DNA from: Parelaphostrongylus tenuis
Taxonomy: Eukaryota; Nematoda; Chromadorea; Rhabditida; Metastrongylidae
Length of the DNA stretch: 64,000 nucleotides
Assembly: GCA_019055375.1 (NCBI GenBank)
Contig: JAHQIW010007161.1
Span: 1 to 64,000 of the forward strand
Reading direction: 5' to 3'
Of this stretch, positions 22,330 through 32,335 are shown piece by piece. The position numbers were made by a program, and so were the translations under genes. The notes under the pieces were generated by a model. It made no database searches. It was not told the DNA's origin and saw only the letters and a program-made list of their open reading frames with translations. How positions within the stretch are numbered: position 1 is the first letter of the stretch; every line of letters starts with the position of its first letter.

Positions 22330-23150
22330 ACATTATAATGAGAAACATGAGAGTAAAAAGATGATTAAGATTAGTATTTGCCAATTACATCGCTTTATAA
22401 TATCCTATATCAGCCAAGCGGAGCGAATATCGAGCGACGTCGACGTGTGGACAGGGTAATTTTCGATCAAATTGCACGAAAACAACATCAATGATCAAGG
22501 AATTGATTACGACCTTCCATTCACTGTTGAGATAATGGATATCTCAAATGCTCAAGTCAGGCCGATCTAGGACGGGAAGTCAATAGAATGAGCGACTCAT
22601 TTCTACAGCTAAACAAAAAGAAGCTAACTGCTTGAGGAGCTCTCAAAATCGAAAATGTCATGGAGAGATTAAAGTACATCCAACTTTTTGTTCACCTATT
22701 CGACACGGCGATTATCGCTACCTACAAACGCTTCAAAAATCTAGTCGCTAATTAAGAAGGGTGAAAGATCACTCGGCGTTCCTGAACGCGCAATTTGAAG
22801 GTCGATGCAGGAGCATCTCTCAAATAGGAGAAGGATCAAGTTTGTGCTGCATAAATCATCCAGAGTCAAAGACGCCGCTTTCTACACTAGGTTGCCGAAG
22901 ATCGATTGAGACAGACAAGTAGTGCATATCAATGACAACTGATTAGCGAGAACCGTTAACGACCGCATTCTTCGGAGTTCTAAACGCACAGCAGTAAGTT
23001 CACCTGATGTGGACTGATCTACTTATGAAAAGCTTTGAAGAAAGACATGACGCCTAGCTAATGAATGCAGATGAAAGATTCTCTACTAGTTTCTCGTTCA
23101 CGAGAAACGGAAAAATGGAAGACTTACTGACGTGTGCTTGAGTCATTCGA
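22330..23150 (+). pseudogene. RTE-type LINE relic, C-terminal part
   Basis: Decayed plus-strand translation contains, in RTE order, AxGALKIENVMERLKYIQLFVHLFD, then IIATYKRFKNLV, RSLGVPERAI, RIKFVLHKSSRVKDAAFYTRL, VHINDN and NDRILRSSKRTAVSSP. Each matches the corresponding piece of the better copy at 61434-62268 (for example HLFDSTIIPAVTNAAETW and ERAVERSMLGV). Stops and shifts occur throughout. Confidence 0.6.
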
Positions 23151-23574
23151 CGGTGAGTGGGCCAACATGTGATGCAGGTGATAGAAACCGAAACAAAAAA
23201 TAATGTTGTGGGACATTTATGGTACTATAATGAAATGGTTTTGCCACAGCACTTGCCAAAACTCTTCAGTTCAGTACATTTTCGCATTGAAAGTGCAGTA
23301 GGATTACTCAAACAAGATTGTTCGCAGTCAGTAATTCAAACAAAGCGACACGAAACTGCTAAATCTCGGAATTGCTCCAAGACAAAAGTACTAGAACATG
23401 GAAGTGATTCCAGGACCGACAATCTATTAACCTCGACATCATTTGTATAACTAAGTGACCTCTTCTGTTTAGCAATTCCGAAGTGTTATTGATATTATTT
23501 ATTGAATAACGCAAAGCATAGAACAATACAGTTAATAATACAACATGAATATTACAACAGTCGTGGTGCCTCAC

Positions 23575-23600
23575 GTTTCGGCAAGTTTCGCCATCTTCAG
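23575..23600 (-). ncRNA. PLE pseudo-LTR hammerhead-like core
   Basis: The minus strand has CTGAAGA (23594-23600), a GGC/GCC hairpin and GAAAC (23575-23579). It lies in the downstream pseudo-LTR of the PLE at 23360-26493. The same caveats apply as for the copy at 13610. Confidence 0.45.
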
Positions 23601-23874
23601 AGCTTGGGAAGGTCAAATTGATTTGCAAATTAATAAACCAAAGGCCTTCGTAACCCTAGCAGAAAACGCAAGAGATAATTTTGTGGGTCGCATGGGAAAA
23701 ACCTCATTTTAAAAAACACTCATCGTTTAGGTGTTTTGCGCCTCTCAATCAATCATTGAAGATCTGCCACTTCGAGTCTGTGCTTAAGTGTAACCCTGCC
23801 TGGCTCAGGCCGGGAATCTTAGCCTGAGGTATGGTGCGAGGTCACGCGATATTACGAGGCCTCCTCTTTGCGGT

Positions 23875-24180
23875 TCATTTTTGAGCCTTTGCTATGGATC
23901 CAAAAAGTTTCAAAGTTTTATGCTTAGATATTTCTGATTCCTGTGCGAGGAGCGTAAATTTAACGTCAAAATTTGCTTCTTTATGCTTTTGTTCCTTATG
24001 CGTGCCTAGTGGGGCTTTTGGATCGGAGTTACGTTCTCCAGCTAGGTGCTCATTTACGCGGATGCAGAGTGGTTTACCCGTTTCGCCAATATACTTATCC
24101 CCGCATATCTCGTAAGAGATTAGGTAAATTGCACCCAATCTCATGCAGTCGCCGTCTCTGCCGTTTGGGAAAACTTTGCA
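23875..24180 (-). pseudogene. GIY-YIG endonuclease domain of the Penelope-like element
   Basis: The frame reads NGRDGDC, then IYLISYEICGDKYIGETGKPL, IRVNEHLAGER and PLGTHKEQKHKEANF. The GIY-like (IYLI), YIG and arginine/glutamate positions are kept. One linker cysteine of the plus-strand copy (CKICPN) is phenylalanine here (CKVFPN). Confidence 0.75.
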
Positions 24181-26479
24181 GTCATTGGTTTCGCATAGGC
24201 GATCATATAGTCGGTTGCGGACTAATTGTCGTTCTAGTGTTTTTAGTGGTATCTTGACTACTGCTACCGAATTATCTAAACTGCTTCTTAAGCAGCGTTT
24301 AATGGCTGCACTTACTCAGTTAGAAATAAAAGGCAGGATGAATGGAACTTTATCCTTGCCAGACCTTCCGTATAGGGCCTCCGAATTTTCTCTAATTCTA
24401 GCTTGAGAAGCTCCTATCGTGTTGTAGCCATTAGAGATGGCTAGTTTTCGCGCTGAGCTCAGCGATTCTACCTTATGTTCTTTTCTTGTGCACACATTAG
24501 CAGCTGTTCGAAATACGTTTTTTACAAGTGCTCACTTTGTGCGCAAGGTATGAGCAGATAGGTAATGAACCAGGATGTTTTTGTAGTTCGGTTTGTGATA
24601 CCATTTTGTATTGTAGCAGTTTCTGGGGAGAGGTTAACTTGAACGTTTAAAATTGGAAGCCAATTTGCCTTAGGTTTCTCACGGGTGAACTTGATGTAAT
24701 CTGACTGACTGTTTAACAACTCAAAACATTTGCTCATCTCTTCTTGTGTTGGACAGGCGACAAAGCAATCATCTGTGAACCTGCAATAGAGTAACGACCG
24801 GAGATCAATTATTGGGGCCTCTACTTCAGACATAAAAGCGATGACAAGGGTCGGAGCTAGTCGTTGTCCCATTGCCAGCCCTCTGATCTGCGCAAAATAC
24901 TTCCCAGACTATCTAAAGAATGAGCAGCTTAGCCACTTTTTTCAGAGAGCCATGCCCTGCCGAATGGAGAAGCCATACATGTTCGTAGTTCTTTCGTGCT
25001 CCGTTAGAAGCTGGCATATGGCTTGCATTGCAAACTCATTCAACACGTTTGTATGAGGAGCGATCACGTCGAAAGATTCCATTACGTACGCGTTGCTGGG
25101 AGACGCGTTACGTAGACGATCCAAGAACATTTGGGTATTGGTAAGATGGGCTGGAATGTGTTTTAGTAGTTGGACTAGTAATAAGTTTAAAAACCACGTT
25201 ATTCTATCCGTTGGCCCCTCTATACAGCTGATGATGGGTCTAACTTTGAGGTTTGATGGATCAGTAGACACAAGATCATCAGTGCATGTCAACTTGTGAT
25301 TCTTAATGAGTAAGTACAAGACGGGGCATGATCATGGATCGAGTTTAAGCTGAGAAATACGGAAGTTCTTAACCAGCCGATCTTGCTATTTTTATCCATT
25401 CACTATTCGACTTCCGATATTGTTTTTGAAGTTCCTTATCAAATGATGGACGATAAAGTGTAGCGTCCTTTAGGTGTTTTTTTCGTTATCTCAACCCAAC
25501 CGATGGGGAATTACAACGAACTCTCCTCGCTTATCACTAACTGATGGTTAAATGGTTTTGGACTTCATTGGCTTCCGTATCTATCGTATACCGTTCTTCT
25601 GCGTTGATGTCAGGTTAGAGCTAAATTTTTTCGAGGATAGTGATTAAGAATTCTAAGAGTCTCGTCCGAAAATATGCGAAAATTGACATCTACTTTGTTA
25701 TTAGGGCCTTGCTGTCCAAAGAGCGTGTTGGTAAGGAGGTGTTGGTAATGCACCCAAATTTTGCTGTTCATGCCTGTTAGATGTTTCTATTCTGACTTTA
25801 TAGTGGAGGCGATCTTGAAGCTCTTGTAAATTGCGTGTGATACTGCACAGGGTTTCCTTGCATGGTTGCGCTGGTAAGAAATCGGGCCCATTTCCAGGAG
25901 CGATCGCGCATTTTCGGGGAGAGTCATGCCTCTTAACACGGTGATCCTTGATTTTTTCGGCATTATTGATGTTAGCTTGACTCTTAGGGCTTTCGTTGTC
26001 GGTGCGAAAGTGTTTTGTCGAAGTATGTCTATGCAGTTTATTCAAAAGATTTTCAAATTTTTTGTGTGAGGTTACTTTAGCACTTGACCTAATAGATTCG
26101 TAAATCAAAATTGATCCACCCTTGATTTTCCTCCAAAGGCGATCCTTTAAACACTGAACACAATAATATTCTTTCGACTCACACTTTTTAAATTGAGAAT
26201 ACATTAAATATTGTTTAAATCGAAGTGATTTTTGTAGGAGTCTTATTTCGATGCGCAATATTCGTTGGTCGTCCTCTGGTCGTCCGCATACTTCGTGTAA
26301 TCCTTTTCGTTTGATGAAATTTAGGATGACTCAATGTTTCAAGCAGCGACGGAGAAATGAAATCGTTTGTCCAGCTAAGACAATCTTTTGCCTCAGTCAC
26401 AGGGTCTCTTTCACTAGTCGGAAATATTTGGCTGGAACAGTTTGTAATAGATCCCAGGACCGACTATCTAGTAATCTCG

Positions 26480-26800
26480 GCATGGTTTGAATAAATAGGC
26501 AGAGGGAGACGGCGTAAGTTTAGGTCCAATATACCTCATCTCTTGTTGGGCATGTGGCGACGCCGTAAAAGATAGAATTATTTATGTACCCACAAAAGAG
26601 CACCTGAAGGGAAAGTCGAAATCGCAGAAGAACTTCCTTTGGCGCACATAAGATAGAAGGGCATGAGAGTAACGTCTCCGAGGTGGTAGCTAAAATTTTG
26701 GACAAGGAGACAAAAACACAACGCGAAGGATTCTTAAGATTTTTTGGGAAAGCTTAAAAAGCCCAGAAATGAACAGAAAGAGAGAAAGCGTCTGAATATA
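26480..26800 (+). pseudogene. Second PLE fragment: GIY-YIG nuclease
   Basis: The plus strand reads EGDGVSLGPIYLISCWACGD and, after decay, KEHLKGKSKSQK, RRILKIFWESLKSPEMN. This is the same domain order as 13040-13360. It abuts the 5' end of the minus-strand PLE, so the two elements are head to head. The YIG motif has decayed. Confidence 0.6.
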
Positions 26801-26929
26801 GAAGATGATATAATGTCATTTTACACCAATTTTTTATTTTTTAGTTCCATCAAAGGTAATTTTTCATAGTGTGCGACAATACAGTGATAAACTGATATAC
26901 AGATGATTGAGCGGTGGGTTCGGTGCAAT

Positions 26930-27200
26930 AGCAGAACATTAATTTTTGAATCATACCTCTTCTGTCGACGGCTTTTCATAGACCCCTTCAAAATGATATA
27001 ATTTGTAAAGGTATAACAGGTCTGAACTGTTAAGTCTAGTGCTATACAGGTACCTGTTTCGACCTCTTGGGACTCATCAGTATCACTCTTCTTTGGTTCA
27101 ACCGATTCTCAAGGTTAAGTAATCCTCTGTGAATGAATCGACACCGAGTAATAAATCACCAAAAGTCAGATGACGGAGCTGCCTAAATCTTGATTTTTTC
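26930..27200 (-). mobile_element. Single arm of the hammerhead-bearing repeat
   Basis: Only one arm is present, from 'agaccccttcaaaatgatataat' at about 26980 through the ribozyme to 'taaatcaccaaaagtcagatgacgg' at 27161-27185. The opposite arm is missing. Confidence 0.65.
27038..27087 (-). ncRNA. Hammerhead ribozyme-like motif with fully intact core
   Basis: On the minus strand AGUGAUA (27081-27087) leads into CUGAUGA (27074-27080) and stem II GUCC-CAAGA-GGUC (one U-U mismatch). Then come GAAAC (27056-27060), stem III ACAG-GUAC-CUGU and cleavage triplet GUA. UAGCACU (27038-27044) forms stem I with AGUGAUA at six of seven positions. The predicted cut is between 27045 and 27044. Every invariant core position is present. 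It is a type with a very short stem III, as found in retroelement-associated hammerheads. Confidence 0.72.
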
Positions 27201-27204
27201 TGCT

Positions 27205-27955
27205 TACTGACTTTAAATAAAGAAAAGACTCCTCCTGTAGACAAGAACTTTTCATAGGACTGGAAGTAATCATTGGCTTGAATCTTTTGAAGTTGCTCTA
27301 AGCGACTAAAGCTCGAATCCTTGTCTATTTTCTACTTGCTCCTTTTTTGAAAAAAACCGTTTCATCACGCTGTCGCATCCAAAATAAAATTGTGTTTGCA
27401 CCGGCCGTGCCATTTCACCGTAATATGTGTAAAGTAAAAGCAATTTCCATGGCATGTTGTTTGCGTGTTGAAAGATCCGGTTCTACTGGGGCCCTGCGTA
27501 TTCCGTAATTTTCTGGCCTTGCACCGATCGTCTCACCACCTGACTCCATGGCCGGGAGAGCCCAGTGTGCGGGGTACTGATGCTGGCCTTGCTGGTTCTG
27601 CAGATTGATCTTTCTCAGATTTTCTTGATTGGAGTTTGCCTGAGCTATTTCAGGTCTTCAAGATGTCCATTCTAATAAATTTCCTTTCGGAGACGGATCC
27701 AATGCTTGGACTTCCTACCATTTGATTTGGAGATGGTGTCAAACTTGAAATCAAAAGGTAAAAGTAGGAATGAAAACTTTGACCGACCGATCACGGATAA
27801 TGTAAACAAGCCTAACGCCACTGCATCCAGTCCACCGTGTGCTACACTACTTTTATATAAACTGCAATGCTATTATAATTCACTGGAAAAAATGTACTAG
27901 TCGTATCGAGCACAATTCTCTCTTTATAGGACACAGCAACATTCGTTCTAAAGTG
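27205..27955. other. No supported gene; part dispersed repeat
   Basis: 27220-27380 resembles the dispersed repeat at 15280-15480. The rest, including a GC-richer patch at 27400-27600, shows no recognised feature. The plus-strand frame at 27706-27900 has no family-like content. Confidence 0.35.
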
Positions 27956-28000
27956 TAGCTTTGAGCAGAGGGATATTCCATGTTTTGGGCTGATAGGTCT

Positions 28001-28056
28001 AGTGGTATACAGGCTCCTGTTTCGTCCTACTGGGACTAATCAGTACTGCCATACCT
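28001..28056 (-). ncRNA. Hammerhead ribozyme-like motif (one core change)
   Basis: The minus strand has CUGAUUA (28037-28043; consensus CUGANGA, one G-to-U), a perfect stem II GUCC-CAGUA-GGAC, GAAAC (28019-28023), and stem III ACAG-GAGC-CUGU. The triplet is GUA, with predicted cleavage between 28008 and 28007. Stem I starts UACC and pairs with GUA and, beyond an internal loop, with the GGUAUGG segment. Confidence 0.65.
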
Positions 28057-28340
28057 CGGTTCAGCCAATCCCCTGTAGTTAAATAATCCTCTAAAGGAAT
28101 TGACGCGAGTAAAAAATCACCCCTAGTCAGGTGTTGTACATACCTGACATTGTGGTGACCGGCAGCCGAGTCCGTAGTTGTCAAAAAGCGGACAATAGAA
28201 GAGGGTTGTTTTGACAGCTACGTACTCGACTGGTGGTCACCACAATGTCAGGTAAGTGCATCATCTAACTTGGGGTGATTTACTAGTCGGCGTCGATTTC
28301 TTTATAAAGATTATTTAGCTTCGTCTGCTGAACGGAAGGG

Positions 28341-28390
28341 GTGGTACTGATGAGTCTCAATAGGACAAAACAGGCGCCCTCTATACCACT
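28341..28390 (+). ncRNA. Hammerhead ribozyme-like motif (one core change)
   Basis: The core CUGAUGA (28347-28353) is intact, and stem II GUCU/GGAC has one wobble. The second core box reads AAAAC instead of GAAAC (28367-28371). Stem I GUGGUA (28341-28346) pairs perfectly with UACCAC (28384-28389). Stem III is weakened (ACAG against CUCU). Confidence 0.6.
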
Positions 28391-28489
28391 AAAACTATCA
28401 GCTCAAAACATGTAATGTCCTTATCAGATTATGTCATTTTGAGCGGGTCTGTGAAAGAGGTCGATAGAAGAGGTTTAAGCAGAAGTTTC

Positions 28490-28890
28490 TGATTATCTAT
28501 TGACTTAGGGCACGATTGAGAGTCATTGATAGCCGAAAATTTGCGAAAATTGATATCTACTTTATTATTAGGGCCTTGTTGCTCAAAGAACGCTCAAGGA
28601 GAAGGCGGTGTTGGCAATGCCCCTACATTTTGTTGTTGTTCGTGCCTTGATTCTAGTCTAGCTTTATAGCGGAGCCGATCTTGAAGGTCTTGCAAATTGC
28701 ATGCGATACTACACAGAGTTTCCTCAGAAATGGGTTATGCTGGTGAGAAACTTGGGCCCGTTTCCAAGAGCGGGCGCGCACTATCGGGGAGAATCATGCC
28801 TCCGAACACGGTGACCCTCGATTTTTCTGGCATAGTGTTGATGCTAGATAGACACTTAGATCTTTCATCAACGGTAATATAGTGTTTTGT
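28490..28890 (-). pseudogene. Penelope-like element fragment, N-terminal region
   Basis: This matches 25660-26030 in the PLE at 23360-26493, with shared phrases such as 'aaaattgatatctacttt-ttattagggccttg', 'gagccgatcttgaa', 'gggcccgtttccaagagcg' and 'cacggtga-cctcgattttt'. The frame is broken. Confidence 0.7.
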
Positions 28891-29085
28891 TGAAATAGTT
28901 TGCTAATCAACTTGACCTTTCCAGGCTCTAAAGATGGCGAACCTTGGCAAAACGTAATCCACCAGACTGTTGTAATATTCGTGCTGCATTATTAACTGTA
29001 TCTTTGTATGCCTCGCTGATATTCAATGAATAATATGAATAACACCTCGGAGCCGCTAAACAGAAGAAAATACTCATGAAAGTGA
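28891..29085 (+). repeat. PLE pseudo-LTR, opposite orientation
   Basis: The sequence 'caacttgacctttccaggctctaaagatggcgaa...' through 'aataacacctcggagccgctaaacagaaga' is the reverse of 23460-23640. The hammerhead-like core reads CTAAAGA and AAAAC, so it is decayed. It abuts the preceding minus-strand fragment, giving an inverted arrangement. Confidence 0.65.
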
Positions 29086-30370
29086 TTACTGGGCTTCAAT
29101 CGCTCGTAAATGATACATAACACGGCCTATGATTATACAGAGCTGACGGTGCTTTCATTTTGCCATTCGTCAAATAAACAAAAGAGGTGAGGGTTCTAGT
29201 CCCGCCTAAGCACTTCATTTACCGAAATCCAATCCAGCGTATGCTGCCCTGCTTCATAAAAGTGGAAGACGAGTGCCACTAACGAAAATGTCGGAGTCGC
29301 ATTGAGCGCTTTTTCTCTTGCGTAAGACACAGCATTGTTTGTTTTAGAGTGTTGCTTCGGATAAAATTTTCGAATTGCTCTAAAAACCTAGAATATGATG
29401 GAGCTGTTGATTGCTATGGTAAGAGTATTAAGCCCTAGATTTTGAGATGCTCATTTAAACATATTTGAAGAAATGAAATAGATCATTGAAATATGATGAG
29501 GCTACATTATGAAAAGAACAACAAATTTGTTCTGCCTGCAAGACGTAGAGAATTCAAGAAATTGTATAGACGTTCACCTTGACGAGAAACGCGAAAAGTT
29601 TGAGAAGGTGAGCAAACTTTTCCCCAGTGTCAGAACACTTTCTTTCATAACAAGGTTCACTGTGCTTTTCATATCTATAGATACAGTGGCAATTTCGTTC
29701 TAGTAAAGACTCTTTTTTACCACGATAGGATTTGTTGTCCTGCTGTAATTCCTTTTCTCATTCTTACGCTGGTATGGTTCTGGAGATATGATATTACTCA
29801 CCTGTTTGTGAGTTATTCAGCGAAGTGGTTTAGAAGTTTTCAGGAATTATTCGATTCACTCTCCGACAAATCGGTGTCACAGGTGATGTAGATATAAGAC
29901 CCTAATGAGAGCATCAAAACTCAGCAAACCTCATTGTTTGGTAAAATCGCCGCCAAAAGCTTACGCGACGAATGTTGTGCTTCGTCTCTGTCAGCCGATA
30001 TCTTATACAGATAACTCTAATAAATGCGATTATGATTTTGGCGTTTTGATGATTTTGAATGACCTATATCTGAAGATGTAAGAATTTTGCGTCACAGCAT
30101 CAGAAATGAGTAAGCGAAGGCCAAATTCAAGCCACGCTACTTGTAGAATTGACGCATTCACCAAAAGTTTTGTTTGAGAGGTCTCTTCTCGCAGATTGGT
30201 GTTATTCACTATTTGACGTGCATTCACATCGCCAACCGATTTTTCCAAGCTTGACAGATTTTGTCAGAAAACGTGCATCGAAATATTTTGCTTTGCATGG
30301 AGTGAACTGGAAAATCCTGCAGTTGCCAAAAAACGCAACTTTTCCCTATGCGCACCCATTTTCAAAGCCT
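29086..30370 (+). other. Orphan 5' flank of a secreted-family gene
   Basis: In plus orientation, the landmarks of the gene-family flank occur in order. They are 'cctatgattatacagagctgacggtgctttcat' (29128; compare 48165 and 54000), the block at 29520-29640 (compare 54950-55060), and 'tagaattgacgcattca-caaaa' at 30145 (compare 55490). Where exon 1 should follow there is instead the dispersed repeat. No gene remains. Confidence 0.55.
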
Positions 30371-30690
30371 TGAGAAAACGCGTTCTTTGCCTTTTCTGGA
30401 GGCTCAATAGTCATTCAATAGCCTTAATCTCGAGAATTTCAATGATACACTTGATTTTTGAAAACATATCTTATAAATATATGCTACATACTCGCGTATT
30501 CTCCTCGGATTACAATTATTATTCTAAACTTCCAACGAACACTCGATATCACAGATCTAGAAGATTTCAATGGCATACTTTCTGATCTTACATTAATCTT
30601 TATTTGTCGACTTTCTTTTTAGGCAGTTCGCCCTCTTCAGAGCCTGGGAAGATCAAGTTGTTCGCAATCCAATCAAACCTTAAGATAGAG
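30371..30690 (-). repeat. Dispersed-repeat piece and PLE pseudo-LTR remnant
   Basis: 30371-30480 is like 44010-44090 ('gaaagaacgtgttcttggc'). At 30600-30680 the minus strand contains the PLE phrase 'cttcccaggctctgaagagggcgaactgcc', a decayed hammerhead-like core. Confidence 0.5.
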
Positions 30691-31490
30691 ATAACCGCTG
30701 AGTCGAAAAAGTAGACACAATGTTAATGTTTTTCATTCTCCTCACGCGTCTTCGATGCTTCTGTACACATCTACGCTCACCGAGCCGCTGGTTTCGTTTT
30801 GCTGGGCTCTGTAAGTAATCCGTTTATCATATTGAATTCCTATTTTAGATAGGCCTAATTTTATCATCCAGAGATATCGATTTCGTCAGGTGTAAATAGA
30901 TATTCAGAATCAATTTCCTAATCATGTCGTTTTGGTGATACACCACTCTTTCCACGAGCGTTTTTGGAATCTCAACATCCGCTACGCCTGGCTTCTATTT
31001 AAGGTTATAAGAACAATGTTATGAGCAAGGAGATGTTCCAATTTTTTACTATCGAATTTTACTCGCATGTCATCCTATATTCAATCTTCAAAACACGAAA
31101 TGGAAGGTGGCTGTGAATGCTTTAGACATCATTGAACCGCCTTGTCGAACCACCACTCCCTTTTGGTCGATAATAGTACGGTTAAAGTGTGGTGATATTA
31201 TAGTCAATAGCCATACAGATTGGTCAGCTTGATTAAATTTCTGTAGTGAAATGGCTGGAAACTACATCCTGGAGCTGATTGAGAACCGTGCAATAAATAA
31301 CCCCTCCTTTTCTTCTGGAAGACACTGGCAAGTTCCCCAGTAGCATGCACCATGTTCAGAACCTTGAAAGCTGTACGCTGGATATTAGCAGCACAATAGA
31401 GCGAAAAAATTGGTCTTCATTCTCTTAACCTCAGAAGGATCTTGGATGTAGCAGCTGAGAAGGACGAGTATGGAGAGGCTACAAAGTTTT
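30690..31490 (-). pseudogene. RTE-type LINE relic, reverse transcriptase core and thumb
   Basis: 31080-31480 translates on the minus strand to pieces including IDQKGVVVRQGGSMMSKAFTATF, the RTE 'GVRQGDTISPKLF' motif. 30700-30850 matches the region at 61870-62040 (hlfDST...SRRKRAAW part), for example 'tcgaaaaagtagacaca'. It is decayed by stops and shifts. Confidence 0.55.
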
Positions 31491-31582
31491 TAAAATTATT
31501 CCAGGCCTTTTGACTTTCGATTCTCTAAGGTGACTATCTCTACCCATAATATACCCATTAATGCTGAGTCATATACAAAATT

Positions 31583-31660
31583 TTGAAGGTCGAGAGGGAT
31601 TTAAACACGCATTTCATCCTTTCTGACGTGCACACTAACCATTGTGTCACCGACAGTCAT
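31583..31660 (-). repeat. tRNA-like remnant
   Basis: The minus strand reads GTCGGTGACACAATGG... with D stem ACAC/GTGT, a GGTTAG-type D loop, and a B-box-like TTTAAATCCC followed by TCTCGACC. The acceptor ends pair in part (GTCGG with CTCGAC). The anticodon arm does not fold, so this is a tRNA-derived repeat or dead tRNA, not a working gene. Confidence 0.4.
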
Positions 31661-31789
31661 TCTGCATTCACCCGTTCTATAATACATGCACACTTATAAT
31701 ATATGTATACTTGCATACAAAAGTCATATAGAAAATTTGATATTGCCACTGGCAGTTTCACTGAAACTATGGGCTTTGAATATCTTTCC

Positions 31790-31944
31790 TGGTTAGTTCT
31801 ACATGAATTACATTGACTTTATAACAAAAGACCAGGCTTTTTCAAAATTATTGTTGCAGATTTCAACGCAATTGTCGGGCTTAGAAAAACGGCTGAAGAG
31901 CATCACTTGGGACGCACAAGCATGATTAGAACGAAGGGCATTTT
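31790..31944 (+). pseudogene. RTE-type endonuclease fragment
   Basis: The plus strand reads IVVADFNAIVGLRKTAEEHHLGR, equivalent to the GDFNAKxG motif of apurinic-type LINE endonucleases. The run ends where the palindromic element at 31945 begins. Confidence 0.5.
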
Positions 31945-32335
31945 TGATAATGATTTTTTGAGCCACGCATGTGGTCTGTTATAGGGCAACATAGAGCCCG
32001 GTACACGTGATTCGATTTGTAGGCATATTGAAATTTGAGCGTGGTCTTGAAAAAAACGAGACAAAAGGCTTGACATGCCAAACAATATCAGCTAAGAGCA
32101 ATCGAGTGGACAACACCTTTTAAATCATTCAAACTTTCATTCAGTGATAATTTCACTAGATAGATCGTGTGAAATATTCTTCGTCGTCTACTCATAGTAT
32201 GGGGTTGGGTCTCCCAGAGAGGATTGGCTAGAGACGAGGGGCACCGTCCGACTGACAAGAGTGTCAAGGTCGAAACATGTGTATGAGCTGTATAAGCTGC
32301 CCTATAACAGACCACATGCGTGGAGCACTCCAGAG
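31945..32335. mobile_element. Foldback element (family F2), copy 1, inside RTE sequence
   Basis: The left end 'gagccacgcatgtggtctgttatagggca' is inverted as 'ccctataacagaccacatgcgtgg' at 32302-32325. Inner blocks 'acatagagcccggtacacgtg' and 'gtcgaaacatgtgtatgagctgtat' also oppose each other. Related copies are at 34048-34340, 36640-36965 and 45045-45560. No coding capacity is visible. Confidence 0.6.

Larger units (their letters stand above)
23360..26493 (-). mobile_element. Penelope-like retroelement, near full-length but broken
   Basis: In minus-strand order there is a pseudo-LTR-like end (about 26400-26493, 'ccaggaccgactatct') and an N-terminal region (25701-26258). Reverse transcriptase follows in two frames. 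At 24942-25319 it has YLLIKNHK, RPIISCIEGPTDRI and the first catalytic motif ESFDVIAPHTNV. At 24522-24872 it has the second, YCRFTDD. Then come a Cys-rich linker and GIY-YIG nuclease (23875-24144: IYLISYEICGDKYIGETGKP, TPLG-like APLGTHKEQKH), and a downstream pseudo-LTR (23410-23640) with a hammerhead-like core. RT plus a C-terminal GIY-YIG defines Penelope-like elements. Frameshifts between the pieces and stops make it inactive. Confidence 0.85.
27960..28480. mobile_element. Palindromic repeat with two hammerhead-like motifs, copy 3 (best preserved)
   Basis: The arms (about 27982-28175 and 28222-28412) are inverted. They carry 'gttttgggctgatagg' / 'ctatcagctcaaaac', 'tagtggtatacaggc' / 'gcgccctctataccacta' and 'acctgacattgtggtgacc' / 'ggtggtcaccacaatgtcaggt'. 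The last pair is nearly perfect. The spacer between the arms is short (about 28175-28220). Outside the right arm, 'gagcgggtctgtgaaagaggtcgatag' repeats the terminal sequence seen at 19490. Confidence 0.78.
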
